Notes under the pieces: model-generated
The model's input: only the letters and a program-made list of their open reading frames with translations
Told to the model about the DNA's origin: nothing
Databases searched by the model: none
Program-made: the position numbers and the translations under genes
NCBI GenBank assembly: GCA_964634205.1
Contig: CAZWKE010000014.1
Location: 6,634 to 70,633, forward strand
Origin: JAFGGG01 sp964634205
GTDB lineage: Bacteria; Spirochaetota; Spirochaetia; SZUA-6; RPPD01
Direction: 5' to 3'
Length of the DNA stretch: 64,000 nt
Part shown: piece by piece, positions 27,354-35,933 of the stretch
Layout: the number at the start of each line of letters is the position of its first letter
Numbering within the stretch: the stretch's first letter is position 1

Positions 27354-27547
27354 CCCTTGTTGGTAAAAAAATCAGGATAATATTTACGTGCACAATCAGG
27401 GCAGATCCCATGACTGAGTACCACATGCAGAGACGGGAGGTTTGCCGGTTCGATCGGGAACCATGAACCGTGCCGGTTACGCACTCTTTTGCAGTGCGAA
27501 CAGATAGGCAGGATATTCTTCAATGCATAGGCATGACCAAATCTCAT
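27350..27547 (-). CDS. Stand-alone small zinc-binding domain (65 aa)
   Basis: 65 aa with ICSHCKRVRNRHGSW near residue 15 and HGICPDCARKYYP near residue 46. These two blocks make the cysteine module that normally occurs as a C-terminal tail of PAS proteins and response regulators (ICSxCKKIRD...SHGICPxCxxKYYP). Here it is a complete small protein with a plausible GGTGGTG ribosome site and its own stop. It may bind zinc and act as an adaptor in signalling; that is inference. It is divergent from the DUF2194 gene. Confidence 0.65.
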   Translation of the reverse strand: MRFGHAYALKNILPICSHCKRVRNRHGSWFPIEPANLPSLHVVLSHGICPDCARKYYPDFFTNKG

Positions 27548-27604
27548 AACAACACCACCAATTAATACTATCGGAAAAAAGCAAAGTGATGTTTATCCAT
27601 TTAT

Positions 27605-27633
27605 TTGCAAATTGCGCGGGAGTTTACTATTAT
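27605..27633 (+). promoter_or_regulatory. Putative promoter of the DUF2194 gene
   Basis: TTGCAA (27605-27610), 17-bp spacer, TATTAT (27628-27633), 28 bp before the start codon. Confidence 0.45.
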
Positions 27634-27660
27634 TGAAAGTAAGATTTCACAGGTGGTGTA

Positions 27661-30162
27661 ATGATGAAACAAAGATACAAAGCCGCCGCCATGGTCTTGG
27701 CTTTTCTCTGCGGCTTTATGCTCTCATGTTCAAATAATTCAGAAAAAAGCCGAATTCCGGATTACACAAAGCTGTCCCGGTGGGACAGAACTCTGGCCAT
27801 GATACGGACCATGCAGCGGCAACCCTTGGGAAACAAGGTCCTGGCCCTGTATAAGTCTACGGATGGTCAGACCGAGCAGGAAAATGAAATTCACTATCAT
27901 CTGCAAAACATTCTCGTGGAAATGGGGTTCAGCGTGGAATACTGGGATATCGACGCCGGAATCACGCCTGAGGAGAAACTGGCCGGTGTACGGGTGATAA
28001 TAAGCTGGTTTCGCGGGGCAAGTATGGCTGATCCGGAAGCGTACCTCGATTTCATCGACCGCGCCATCGACGCGGGGATCAAGTATATCGTCATCGGTAA
28101 CTTCGGGGCCTTTCAGTATCGCCTGGAGAAGGATAAATTTGTGGAACCCGCCCGTCTGAACCTGACCCTCTCCCGGCTTGGACTGTGGTACAGCGGCAAC
28201 TGGACCGATGATGGCTCACTCTTGGAGATTGTCAGTAAAGATTCATCTGTAGTGGAGGCCAACGGGCGGCAGGATGCGGCGGTTTCGGCATTCTATTATT
28301 ACTTCCAGATCATCGATAAAGACCTGGATGTGTATCTTTCCGTACGGAGAAAAGACAAGGACCTGCCGCCCAGTCCCTTTGTGGTCACCAACCGCAATGG
28401 AGGATTTATTCTGGCAAATTATGTCTATCGTATGGAAAACGGGCAGGTGGTCATGCTTATTGATTTCAGGAAGTTTTTACGCCATGCCCTGTTTCCCCGT
28501 GCCAAACAGGAACGGATCGGTATTCTGGCCGATCTTACCCATGAGCAGACTAAAAAAATCTGTTTAAACATCGCGGAGCAGTTGAAACGCACTCAGTGTA
28601 CTTTTGAGGTCATTGAAAAAAAGGATTTTTCCGGGCTTCTTCCGGGTGATCTGGCGCATTACACCACCGTGGCCCTGATTCTTCCGAACGCGCAAGGCTT
28701 AAATCCTCAGGTTGTTGCGGATTATTATGAAAACGGGGGGTCCCTTATTTCATTGTTTGGGGGGTATTTTGTCAATATCGCGCCTTACCTGGCCTCCGAG
28801 CCGATTGAAGAGCAGGAGGCGGGAGAGGGTATCGGGTATAAGTTTGCTCCGGATATGCTGTTAAGCCGGGGCTTTGTAATGCAGGATAACGACCTGGGCT
28901 GGGGACGCGGGAACCTGAAACCCGACAAGGAGGCCGTGGTCCTGGGTACGGATAATAATTCAGAACCCATTGTCTGGACCTCCGCCGACGGCCGGATTAT
29001 GACCTGGAACTGGCATGCCTTTATTATTCCTGAGTTTATCGGGTTGGCGTTCGAGTCCTTTCTGCGTGTACGCCCGGTGGGCGCGGCGGCGACATTAGGG
29101 TTTGCTCATTTGTTTATCGATGACTGCCCCCTGCCAATGTACAATGTAAAAAAGGAACCGCTTGAACAGATTACGGATACGGATTTTTATCTTCAGGATT
29201 GGTGGCCGCAGGTAAAACAAATTCTTGATGAATATGATATACCGGCCAGTACGTATATTATTTTTAATTATAACGCCCGTGTAGAGCCGCCGTTTACCGG
29301 TGCCGAATTTTTTGCCGCGGAAAATGAGGCTTCTCTGCGGTTGGCAAGAACAATGCTTGACGAGGACATGGACATGGGCCTCCATGGTTACAATCATATG
29401 TCGCTTACCCGTCAAAAAACCGAGGCAAACGAATATAAGTGGGCCTCTATTGAAGATATGGTCGGCGCCCTGAAGGAAGGAAAGCGCTACTGGACGGCCA
29501 TGCTGCCCAGGGCCACCCTGCCGTTTTCGTATGTCGCCCCGAACAACATCATCTCCCAGGAGGGGATCATCGCCCTGCATCGTGTGTTTCCGAGTATCAA
29601 GGTAATATCGGCCATGTACTGGAGCGGGACGGATGAGACCTCAACCGAGATGGGCCCCAATCCGCAGTTTCCCGGTATGTATTACTTCCCCAGGATATCA
29701 TCGGGGTATGTGGACTCCTATGACAATGAAAAACTGATTATCGCCGGTGCCACCGCACCCGGAGTCATCAGTCATTTTATTCATCCTGATGACGTGTATG
29801 ATCCCGACCGTTCACAGGGCCTGTCCTGGGATGCCTTAAAAACTTCGTTTCGCCGCATTCTTGATTTTATCGGTTATCATTATCCGTGGATGAAGTGGAA
29901 GAATATGAGGGAGGTTTACTACCGTCTTTCGGCCCAGGATGAAGCCCAGTTCAGCTTTACATGGCTTCCCGGAGCGGGAGGTGCGAACCGGGCGGAGTTG
30001 GTGGTCAGGACTATACCGGGGCAGTTTTTCCGCATACGTCCCAATCGATACACCTTGAGCAAGGTTAGTGGCGCGAAAATAGTGTATAGCTATACAAATA
30101 TGCCCGCGGTCATCTTGAAGGCGGATAAGGAAGAGTGCATCCTGACTTTTCAAAAAAAATAA
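27661..30162 (+). CDS. DUF2194 lipoprotein with polysaccharide-deacetylase-like domain
   Basis: 833 aa. Signal peptide and lipobox end at FMLSC (Cys23), so it is exported and lipid-anchored. Residues 35-470 form a flavodoxin- or glutamine-amidotransferase-like region (VLALYKSTDGQTEQENEI, then a long beta/alpha stretch). The C-terminal half resembles a NodB-type deacetylase: the metal-site Asp pair in LFIDDCPLPMYN, the His in MGLHGYNHMSL, and another His in SHFIHPDDVYDP. DUF2194 is uncharacterised; its domains suggest action on an extracellular polysaccharide. Starts ATG-ATG; either is possible. The next gene is 77 bp downstream and also encodes an exported protein. Confidence 0.75.
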   Translation: MMKQRYKAAAMVLAFLCGFMLSCSNNSEKSRIPDYTKLSRWDRTLAMIRTMQRQPLGNKVLALYKSTDGQTEQENEIHYHLQNILVEMGFSVEYWDIDAGITPEEKLAGVRVIISWFRGASMADPEAYLDFIDRAIDAGIKYIVIGNFGAFQYRLEKDKFVEPARLNLTLSRLGLWYSGNWTDDGSLLEIVSKDSSVVEANGRQDAAVSAFYYYFQIIDKDLDVYLSVRRKDKDLPPSPFVVTNRNGGFILANYVYRMENGQVVMLIDFRKFLRHALFPRAKQERIGILADLTHEQTKKICLNIAEQLKRTQCTFEVIEKKDFSGLLPGDLAHYTTVALILPNAQGLNPQVVADYYENGGSLISLFGGYFVNIAPYLASEPIEEQEAGEGIGYKFAPDMLLSRGFVMQDNDLGWGRGNLKPDKEAVVLGTDNNSEPIVWTSADGRIMTWNWHAFIIPEFIGLAFESFLRVRPVGAAATLGFAHLFIDDCPLPMYNVKKEPLEQITDTDFYLQDWWPQVKQILDEYDIPASTYIIFNYNARVEPPFTGAEFFAAENEASLRLARTMLDEDMDMGLHGYNHMSLTRQKTEANEYKWASIEDMVGALKEGKRYWTAMLPRATLPFSYVAPNNIISQEGIIALHRVFPSIKVISAMYWSGTDETSTEMGPNPQFPGMYYFPRISSGYVDSYDNEKLIIAGATAPGVISHFIHPDDVYDPDRSQGLSWDALKTSFRRILDFIGYHYPWMKWKNMREVYYRLSAQDEAQFSFTWLPGAGGANRAELVVRTIPGQFFRIRPNRYTLSKVSGAKIVYSYTNMPAVILKADKEECILTFQKK

Positions 30163-30239
30163 TTGGGCAGGCTGAATAATTGCTTGCGCGGCGGAATTTG
30201 TCCTGCCGCATATCCCCTAAAAACATCCGGAGGATGGAT

Positions 30240-31448
30240 ATGAAAAAAATATCGATTTTGCTGTTCTGTCTTTTCTGTTTTTGTTTTTCCGCAAGCTCCG
30301 ATTCCGCCCCGGTCATACCGGCACCGGGGGGCTCCGTCATGCCGCAGGGAAATGACGATATCGCTTTGAAAAGCGAAATCATTAATATTCATATCTACAG
30401 AAATATCTATGAGGTGGCGGTAGATTATGTTTTCGAAAATCATGGGAGTGCCCGGGATGTGGTGATGGGATTTCCCAATGAAGAGGGAGCGGAGACGGAG
30501 GGATTCAAAGACTTCAAAGCCTTTGACCAAGGAAAACAGTTGAAGGTTGAAAAAAAGCTTTCCGAAAAAACCGATTATTATACAAAATATTTTGAGTGTT
30601 TTACCGTTTCTTTTAAAAAAGGACAGACCAAGTATATAAAGAATACCTACTCTAATTTCTATGAAAGAGATTATGACGGTAACATGCGCAGGTTGAAGTA
30701 TATCCTCAGTACCGGCAGTTTATGGAAAGGGAAAATCGAAGCGGTTACGGTGAATTTACTGCTGGAGAACGTTACGCCTGATGAAATAAATCAAACCTCC
30801 CCGTATTTTAAAATGCCCGACGGCGAAGGCTTTAAAGGGATCGACATCAGCCCCGCATCCTATGAAAAGACCCCTCACGGTTATAAAATGGAGTTTAAAA
30901 ATATCGAACCGGATTTTGATATTGTTATTACCATGCCGCCGTTGTTATACAATTCCGTCAAAGCCAGTTCCGTGCTGAAGGACGCCTCGTTTGATTATTC
31001 CCCTGAGAACGTGTTTGACGGGGATCCCGCCACAGCCTGGGTTGAGGGCGTAAAAGGGGCGGGCATCGGGCAGTCGCTTTCAATTGATATTACTCCGTAT
31101 ACGGCGGGCGGCAAGATCAGCGGCTATTATGTGGTTGATAAAATAGGGATTATCGGCGGGTATGCATCGAGCGCAGATATTTTTCATAAGAACAACCGCG
31201 TCAAGCGCCTGCAGGTTGATTATGAAAGCCGGTACGTTGAGAACGGAGAGCCCAAGAATATGCGGGAAAGCAAGGTGTTTACGCTGCGGGATACCATGGA
31301 CATGCAGTACCTTAAATTCCCCCATCCCGTTAAAATATCAAGTTTTACCGTGACCATTCTGGACGTGTATAAAGGCAGCCGCTATGATGACACCTGTATT
31401 GCGGAACTGCGGCTGTTCACGAGCGATATCGGGTTTGTGGACTTTTGA
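30240..31448 (+). CDS. Exported protein with DUF4424 and C-terminal glycan-binding-like domain
   Basis: 402 aa. The ATG at 30240 is chosen over an ATG six bases upstream because GGAGG (30229-30233) is well spaced and it begins a clear signal peptide (MKKISILLFCLFCFCFSASS). Residues 40-240 match DUF4424 (VDYVFENHG, then VVMGFP and a long beta-rich stretch). The C-terminal half has the discoidin-like NADase-type glycan-binding fold (FDGDPATAWVEGVKGAGIGQSL, then IGIIGGY and CIAELRLF). Probably a surface glycan or peptidoglycan binder working with the preceding DUF2194 lipoprotein; function not established. Confidence 0.7.
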   Translation: MKKISILLFCLFCFCFSASSDSAPVIPAPGGSVMPQGNDDIALKSEIINIHIYRNIYEVAVDYVFENHGSARDVVMGFPNEEGAETEGFKDFKAFDQGKQLKVEKKLSEKTDYYTKYFECFTVSFKKGQTKYIKNTYSNFYERDYDGNMRRLKYILSTGSLWKGKIEAVTVNLLLENVTPDEINQTSPYFKMPDGEGFKGIDISPASYEKTPHGYKMEFKNIEPDFDIVITMPPLLYNSVKASSVLKDASFDYSPENVFDGDPATAWVEGVKGAGIGQSLSIDITPYTAGGKISGYYVVDKIGIIGGYASSADIFHKNNRVKRLQVDYESRYVENGEPKNMRESKVFTLRDTMDMQYLKFPHPVKISSFTVTILDVYKGSRYDDTCIAELRLFTSDIGFVDF

Positions 31449-31480
31449 ACGTCTGAATAGAGTGCAAAATCATGGGACGG

Positions 31481-33313
31481 TTACACAGTCCCGTCGGACA
31501 AAGAAACCTTCACCATCTTTCTAACCGAATTGCACATATATATTTCTTCCGCGGCCTTCAGCTGTGGGAGCGTTATTACGGCCTCGGTAATGCTGCGCTG
31601 CTGTTCCAGCAGGTAACGGCGCATGGTCCCCGCAAGCAGTCCGCAGGAGACCGGCGGAGTGAATAATCCGCTGTTTTCTTTTATGATAATATTGCTTCTG
31701 GCACCCTCGGTTATCTCACTTCGTTCATTACAAAAAACAACGTCCCAAAAACCGCCGGCCTGTGCTTTTTTTAATTCCTCGTTATACAAATCACGTCTGG
31801 TGGTTTTATGGTAGAGAAAGGGATCATTTGAAGAGACCGGCTGCCCGCACACGGCGATGCACAGACCGTTCTGCTTTGTGGGTTTTATTTCCTCGTTCGT
31901 GATGGTGAACCGTCCCTGCCTGTTCAGTGATATTTTTACTTTATAGGCCGAAGTGTTTATGAGTTTGCTCAGGTTTTCACGCAACATCCCGTGAAACATC
32001 CGTTCAGTGAACGGAAAGGAAAAATAGGCCGCGCCGGCAGCCATCCTTTCCGCATGATAGTCCGACAGGAAATAATCCCCGTTCTCCCATAGCAGGGATT
32101 CGTAGATCTCAAAATCATCCTGTTTCGTTGTAAGAAAATCCATTTTTAATAAACACTCCCGATATTCTTCACGCGCCGCCGAGTCCCAGACAATACCGCT
32201 GCCGATCCCCAGGCGGGCGGCCCCATTATATATAACCGGGGTGCGAATGGCAACATTAAAGACCGCATGCTTATCCGGGGCAATGAATCCGACGGCCCCG
32301 GTGTATACCCCGCGATTCTCTTCCTCCAGTTCCCTGATAATTTCCATGGAACGGATTTTCGGTGCGCCCGTGACCGAGCCGCAGGGGAAAAGGCTGTGAA
32401 AGATATCCGTATAGCTGACGTCACTTTCCAGCGTGGCCTCTATGGTTGAGGTCATCTGGAATAGTGTACGGTAGGATTCAATCTCAAAAAGCCTGCTGAC
32501 CCGAACCGATCCGGTCCGGGCGATCCTTCCCAGGTCGTTTCGCAGCAGATCCACGATCATCAGGTTTTCCGCCCTGTTTTTTTCGGATGCGGACAGCTGC
32601 CGCATGAGTGCTTCATCGCTTTTTTTATGTGTGCCGCGCGCAATGGTACCCTTCATCGGTTTCGTCATGATGAGTCTCCCGCTGCGCCTGAAAAACAGTT
32701 CGGGTGAAAATGAGAGTATGGCCATATCTCCGCAGTCTAAATACCCGGCGTAGCTGACCGGTTGGATGTGCTTGATTTGGTTATAGAGTCCGAACGCCGG
32801 CCCGGAAAAAGGTATATCGGTATTCCAGGTAAAATTAATCTGGTAGGTATGGCCCCGGCGGATGTACTCTTTAATGTTGTCTATTTTTTTCCGATAGTCG
32901 TCAAATCTTAGCTGCTTTTGCGGCCGGTTTGGCCGGCGAAAGCCGTCGTTGGGAACAAGCGGCCGGTTGATATACGGTGCGCGCTCCAGACGCGGGTCCC
33001 AGATCCGCGGTGCGTTGTATATACCGAACCACAGCAGCGGGAAAGGGGACTGCCTACCATGCAATCGTTTCCTTAAAGCGGGAACAAAGGCATATCCGGC
33101 CTCGAACGCCAGAAATCCCGCGGCGTAAAATCCACGGCTTACATAATCATCAAGAGAAGACAGCAGCACGTCCACTTCCCCGATATCCCTTGTGCTTAAG
33201 ATTGTCTGCGGTTCGGTGAACAGCAGCGAGCATGAATTGAGTGCGTCGAATTTAAGGGTTTCCAGCAGCACCGTATTGTGTGCGGGGAACGAATCAGGTC
33301 TGGGGGCATTCAT
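31481..33313 (-). CDS. Fused aminodeoxychorismate synthase (PabB) and lyase (PabC)
   Basis: 610 aa if started at the ATG at 33313 (MNAPRPDSF), which overlaps the end of the GNAT gene by 20 bp; the frame stays open to 33382 but that part lies inside the GNAT gene. Residues 1-390 are the chorismate-binding PabB domain, with NLMIVDLLRNDLGRIA and PCGSVTGAPKIRSMEI. Residues about 400-610 are a class IV aminotransferase (ADC lyase), with the PLP lysine in HKTTRRDLY and EGARSNIIIKEN. Together they turn chorismate into 4-aminobenzoate for folate, using ammonia from a PabA subunit encoded elsewhere. The fusion is known in many bacteria. Confidence 0.9.
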   Translation of the reverse strand: MNAPRPDSFPAHNTVLLETLKFDALNSCSLLFTEPQTILSTRDIGEVDVLLSSLDDYVSRGFYAAGFLAFEAGYAFVPALRKRLHGRQSPFPLLWFGIYNAPRIWDPRLERAPYINRPLVPNDGFRRPNRPQKQLRFDDYRKKIDNIKEYIRRGHTYQINFTWNTDIPFSGPAFGLYNQIKHIQPVSYAGYLDCGDMAILSFSPELFFRRSGRLIMTKPMKGTIARGTHKKSDEALMRQLSASEKNRAENLMIVDLLRNDLGRIARTGSVRVSRLFEIESYRTLFQMTSTIEATLESDVSYTDIFHSLFPCGSVTGAPKIRSMEIIRELEEENRGVYTGAVGFIAPDKHAVFNVAIRTPVIYNGAARLGIGSGIVWDSAAREEYRECLLKMDFLTTKQDDFEIYESLLWENGDYFLSDYHAERMAAGAAYFSFPFTERMFHGMLRENLSKLINTSAYKVKISLNRQGRFTITNEEIKPTKQNGLCIAVCGQPVSSNDPFLYHKTTRRDLYNEELKKAQAGGFWDVVFCNERSEITEGARSNIIIKENSGLFTPPVSCGLLAGTMRRYLLEQQRSITEAVITLPQLKAAEEIYMCNSVRKMVKVSLSDGTV

Positions 33314-33920
33314 ACTGTTGTAAAACTTGTGTGATTTGTTCTCCGCATTGCCGGAGGTCGGTTTCCAGATAAAGCAGCCCACACTCCTGGTTTACGGTCC
33401 TGGCGCCGAAGCGTTGAAACAGATTCAGCATCGCGGTGTTTTGTGCCTGTACGTATCCGCAGAAGAAGGTGATGTGGTTTTGCCCGGCATGTTCGGCCAG
33501 CAGGCTGAACAAGATGGTGCCCAGCCCCATATTTTGGTACCCGTCGATAATGGTAAGCGCGATTTCCGCGGTATCCGGCTTTTTGGGGAGTTTGATGTAT
33601 CGCCCCACCCCCATCCCCGGGTAGCCCCGGTCCAGCCCGTACGGATGCCTTGCCGCAATGGCCACATGATTACGGTTGTCGATATGGGTCAGGTAGTGCA
33701 GGTCCTGCCTGGTAAACTTTTTAAATGAAAAGTTAAAGCGATAACGTCTGGAACCCGGGGAAAGCAGGCCTAATCCCTGTTCCAGACACCAGGCACATGA
33801 AGCATCAAGGAAATAACAATAGGCTTTTGTCCCGTCCTTCAGGCCGGCGGTGTAAATAACCTCTTTATGTTTTTCGGCCGTGATTTCGCATTGAATGCTG
33901 CGTTTTTTATTTTCCGGCAT
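33294..33920 (-). CDS. GNAT-family N-acetyltransferase
   Basis: 208 aa from the ATG at 33920, picked because GGGAG lies five bases upstream; a GTG twelve bases earlier is possible. The acetyl-CoA loop is ALTIIDGYQNMGLGTILFSLLAEHA (Q-x-x-G-x-G/A type), followed by CGYVQAQNTAMLNLFQRFGA, the usual fourth core strand and helix. It resembles the GNAT domain found in protein acetyltransferases of the Pat type, here without the acyl-CoA-synthetase part. The acceptor is unknown. Its 3' end overlaps the pabBC start, so the two are likely co-expressed. Confidence 0.82.
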   Translation of the reverse strand: MPENKKRSIQCEITAEKHKEVIYTAGLKDGTKAYCYFLDASCAWCLEQGLGLLSPGSRRYRFNFSFKKFTRQDLHYLTHIDNRNHVAIAARHPYGLDRGYPGMGVGRYIKLPKKPDTAEIALTIIDGYQNMGLGTILFSLLAEHAGQNHITFFCGYVQAQNTAMLNLFQRFGARTVNQECGLLYLETDLRQCGEQITQVLQQYECPQT

Positions 33921-33936
33921 GCGTTCTCCCACAACA

Positions 33937-34023
33937 GCGATTCTAAATTTGAACCATATTGTATCATAGTAACTATGTAAATACCTATAAAGGGGCCTTA
34001 TAATGGGACAAATTTAGAATCGC
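33937..34023. repeat. 87-bp element bounded by perfect 14-bp inverted repeats
   Basis: GCGATTCTAAATTT (33937-33950) and its exact reverse complement (34010-34023) enclose 59 AT-rich bases with no ORF. It could be a tiny MITE-like element or a large operator. No target-site duplication is evident at the ends. Confidence 0.55.
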
Positions 34024-34047
34024 CGGACGCCAAATTCCCCATAAGCA

Positions 34048-34075
34048 CAATGCTATATGTTTACATTTAGCATTG
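34048..34075. repeat. Palindrome centred on TGTTTACA (copy 1)
   Basis: CAATGCTA (34048-34055) pairs with TAGCATTG (34068-34075); the inner ATG/CAT bases also pair after one mismatch. The core ATGTTTACATTTAG recurs in a second palindrome at 58948-58975, with a paired base change in the arms. Confidence 0.55.
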
Positions 34076-34157
34076 CGGTTCCCCCAATTTTCGCTTGTTT
34101 TAAAAGCATTTAATACAATAATGTACTATAATTAATTATAAAGGGAGTGTGAAGCAC

Positions 34158-34928
34158 ATGCGGAGCAACAAAATATTTTTGTTATTCATAATCGTTTTTG
34201 TTTTAATAAGTGGGATGGCCTACGCGGGCGACAACCTGGATGAACTCTTAAAGAGCAAGATCGGCCAGAAGCGTGAAACCAAAGAGGGATTGTTTGAGCT
34301 GCTGCAGGAATTGGAACTTAAGATGAAGGCGGGGCATAATGATTATGATACCCTGTGGATGTACGCCGTGCTTTGTTACTTTTACGGAGACTTTTATGCG
34401 GAAAAAAAGGATGTGAAAAAACGTTACTTTACTTTATGTAAGGATTACGCGGATAAGGCGGTGCATATCAATCCCAACGGCGCGGCCGGCCATTATTGGC
34501 TGGGGGTCGGCATGGCCATGTGGGCGGAGTACAACGGCATTCTTTACAGTCTGTTCTCCGCGGATGATATCGCCAACGAGATGACCAAGGTGATATCGCT
34601 GAATCCTGCTTTTTTTAAGGGGATGCCCTGGGCAATCCGGGCCTCGGTGTATGCCTTTGCGCCGGCCGTGATCAGCGTGGGTGACAAAAAGAAGGCACTT
34701 GCCGATATAAAACAGGCGCTCATTTACGGTAAGACCTATCGCCAAACCTACCAACTGGTTGCTGATATTTACATTTACTGGAAAGAATGGGACAAGGCAT
34801 ACGAGGTCATAGAGACGGCGCTCGGGCTGCCTTTCAACAACTTAATGCCCGTGGAAGAAAATGATTGTATCAGAAAGCTGAATGCCGCCAAACTCAAGGT
34901 AGGCAGGGAACTGGCAAAGAAACAATGA
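34158..34928 (+). CDS. Exported TPR protein, TatT-like
   Basis: 256 aa from the ATG at 34158, which has GGGAG 10 bases upstream; a GTG at 34149 is closer to that site and less likely. A signal peptide (FLLFIIVFVLISGMAYA) leads into helical repeats of TPR type: YADKAVHINPNGAAGHYWLGVGMAMWAEY and KALADIKQALIY. The pattern of residues and size resemble TatT, the periplasmic TPR component of a TRAP-type transporter described in Treponema. No TRAP permease genes are nearby, so an independent scaffold role is equally possible. A TATAAT at 34127-34132 probably belongs to its promoter, but no -35 is evident. Confidence 0.65.
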   Translation: MRSNKIFLLFIIVFVLISGMAYAGDNLDELLKSKIGQKRETKEGLFELLQELELKMKAGHNDYDTLWMYAVLCYFYGDFYAEKKDVKKRYFTLCKDYADKAVHINPNGAAGHYWLGVGMAMWAEYNGILYSLFSADDIANEMTKVISLNPAFFKGMPWAIRASVYAFAPAVISVGDKKKALADIKQALIYGKTYRQTYQLVADIYIYWKEWDKAYEVIETALGLPFNNLMPVEENDCIRKLNAAKLKVGRELAKKQ

Positions 34929-34965
34929 GTGCGCCCGGTTTTGCGCGCAGAAAAAAAATAACAGG

Positions 34966-35811
34966 CTAATCGGGTTGATACTCTTTCAAGTTATAACCCA
35001 GCTTTTCCAGATCAGCCTGGTAAACCCGCACATAGTCAATAACCATCCTGGCAGGGAAGATACTGTCATCAATTCCCTGTGCCCCTCCCCAGCTTCCGCC
35101 GATAGCCAGGTCGAGTATCAGGTAAAAATCTCTATAAAAGGGCCAGGCCTTCCAGCCGCTCATCTCATTCTTGAAGCTGAAATAGTTGTTCTCGTCAACA
35201 TAAAAGTCCAGCCTGTCCGGGTACCATTCCAGGGCATATACATGGAATGTATCGAACGGGTCGTCAAGCTGCAGGGTTCCGAATTTGTGGTTCCCCTGCA
35301 GATGATTGTATTTGGCGCAATGTACGCTTGCCTGTACGACTCCCGGTCTGAATCCCACATGCTCCATAATGTCCATCTCTCCTGAGGAGGGCCAGCCGAA
35401 AACACTTTTGATGTTTTCCGTGGGCAGCATGAAAATAGCCGGCCAGGTCCCCCGTCCGCGGGGAAGTTTGGCCCGTACCTCTATTCTGCCGTAGGTCCAC
35501 TTTCCGGTAAGATAGGTGTCAAGCCGGGCCGAGGTATAGTTATAATTGCGAAAATCACCCTTGCGTGCCTCTATGATAAGGTTTCCGTTTTCAACGCGTA
35601 CATTTTCTCTTCTGTTGACATATGCCTGTTCTTCCTGATTGACCCACCGGGGCGGTTTTTCCACAATCGACCATTTGTCGGGGTCCGGTTCACCCCGGTA
35701 ATTAAACTCATCAGACCAGACAAGCCGCCATTTTCCGCTTTGTGCGCAGGACAGACAAATGAGGAAAACTCCAAACAGAAGCAGATTTCGTACTACGATT
35801 GATTTTTTCAT
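34966..35811 (-). CDS. GH16-family beta-glucanase lipoprotein
   Basis: 281 aa from the ATG at 35811, chosen because AAGGAG lies 6-7 bases upstream; a GTG six bases earlier would sit on the ribosome site. The signal peptide ends in CLSC with Cys22 lipidated, so the enzyme is on the outer face of a membrane. GH16 active site is intact: nucleophile Glu145, Asp147 and acid/base Glu150 in SSGEMDIMEHVG, preceded by WTYGRIEVRAKLP and followed by DLAIGGSWGG and MVIDYVRVYQ. This subgroup hydrolyses 1,3- or mixed-linked beta-glucans (laminarin, lichenan). It fits an organism feeding on plant or algal polysaccharide. Confidence 0.92.
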   Translation of the reverse strand: MKKSIVVRNLLLFGVFLICLSCAQSGKWRLVWSDEFNYRGEPDPDKWSIVEKPPRWVNQEEQAYVNRRENVRVENGNLIIEARKGDFRNYNYTSARLDTYLTGKWTYGRIEVRAKLPRGRGTWPAIFMLPTENIKSVFGWPSSGEMDIMEHVGFRPGVVQASVHCAKYNHLQGNHKFGTLQLDDPFDTFHVYALEWYPDRLDFYVDENNYFSFKNEMSGWKAWPFYRDFYLILDLAIGGSWGGAQGIDDSIFPARMVIDYVRVYQADLEKLGYNLKEYQPD

Positions 35812-35933
35812 AGACACTCCTTGAATTGTGGCTGTGCGCTTTTTAATATAACAATTATATATAAAATATATTATTGTGCAAGAAGGAATTAATCGCCCGG
35901 ACGGTACACGGGTCCACGGTAGAGCCGGATAAA

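Noticed and set aside
34126..34157. TATAAT before the TatT-like gene as a full promoter
   Set aside because: No -35 at 15-19 bp; kept only as a note in the gene entry.
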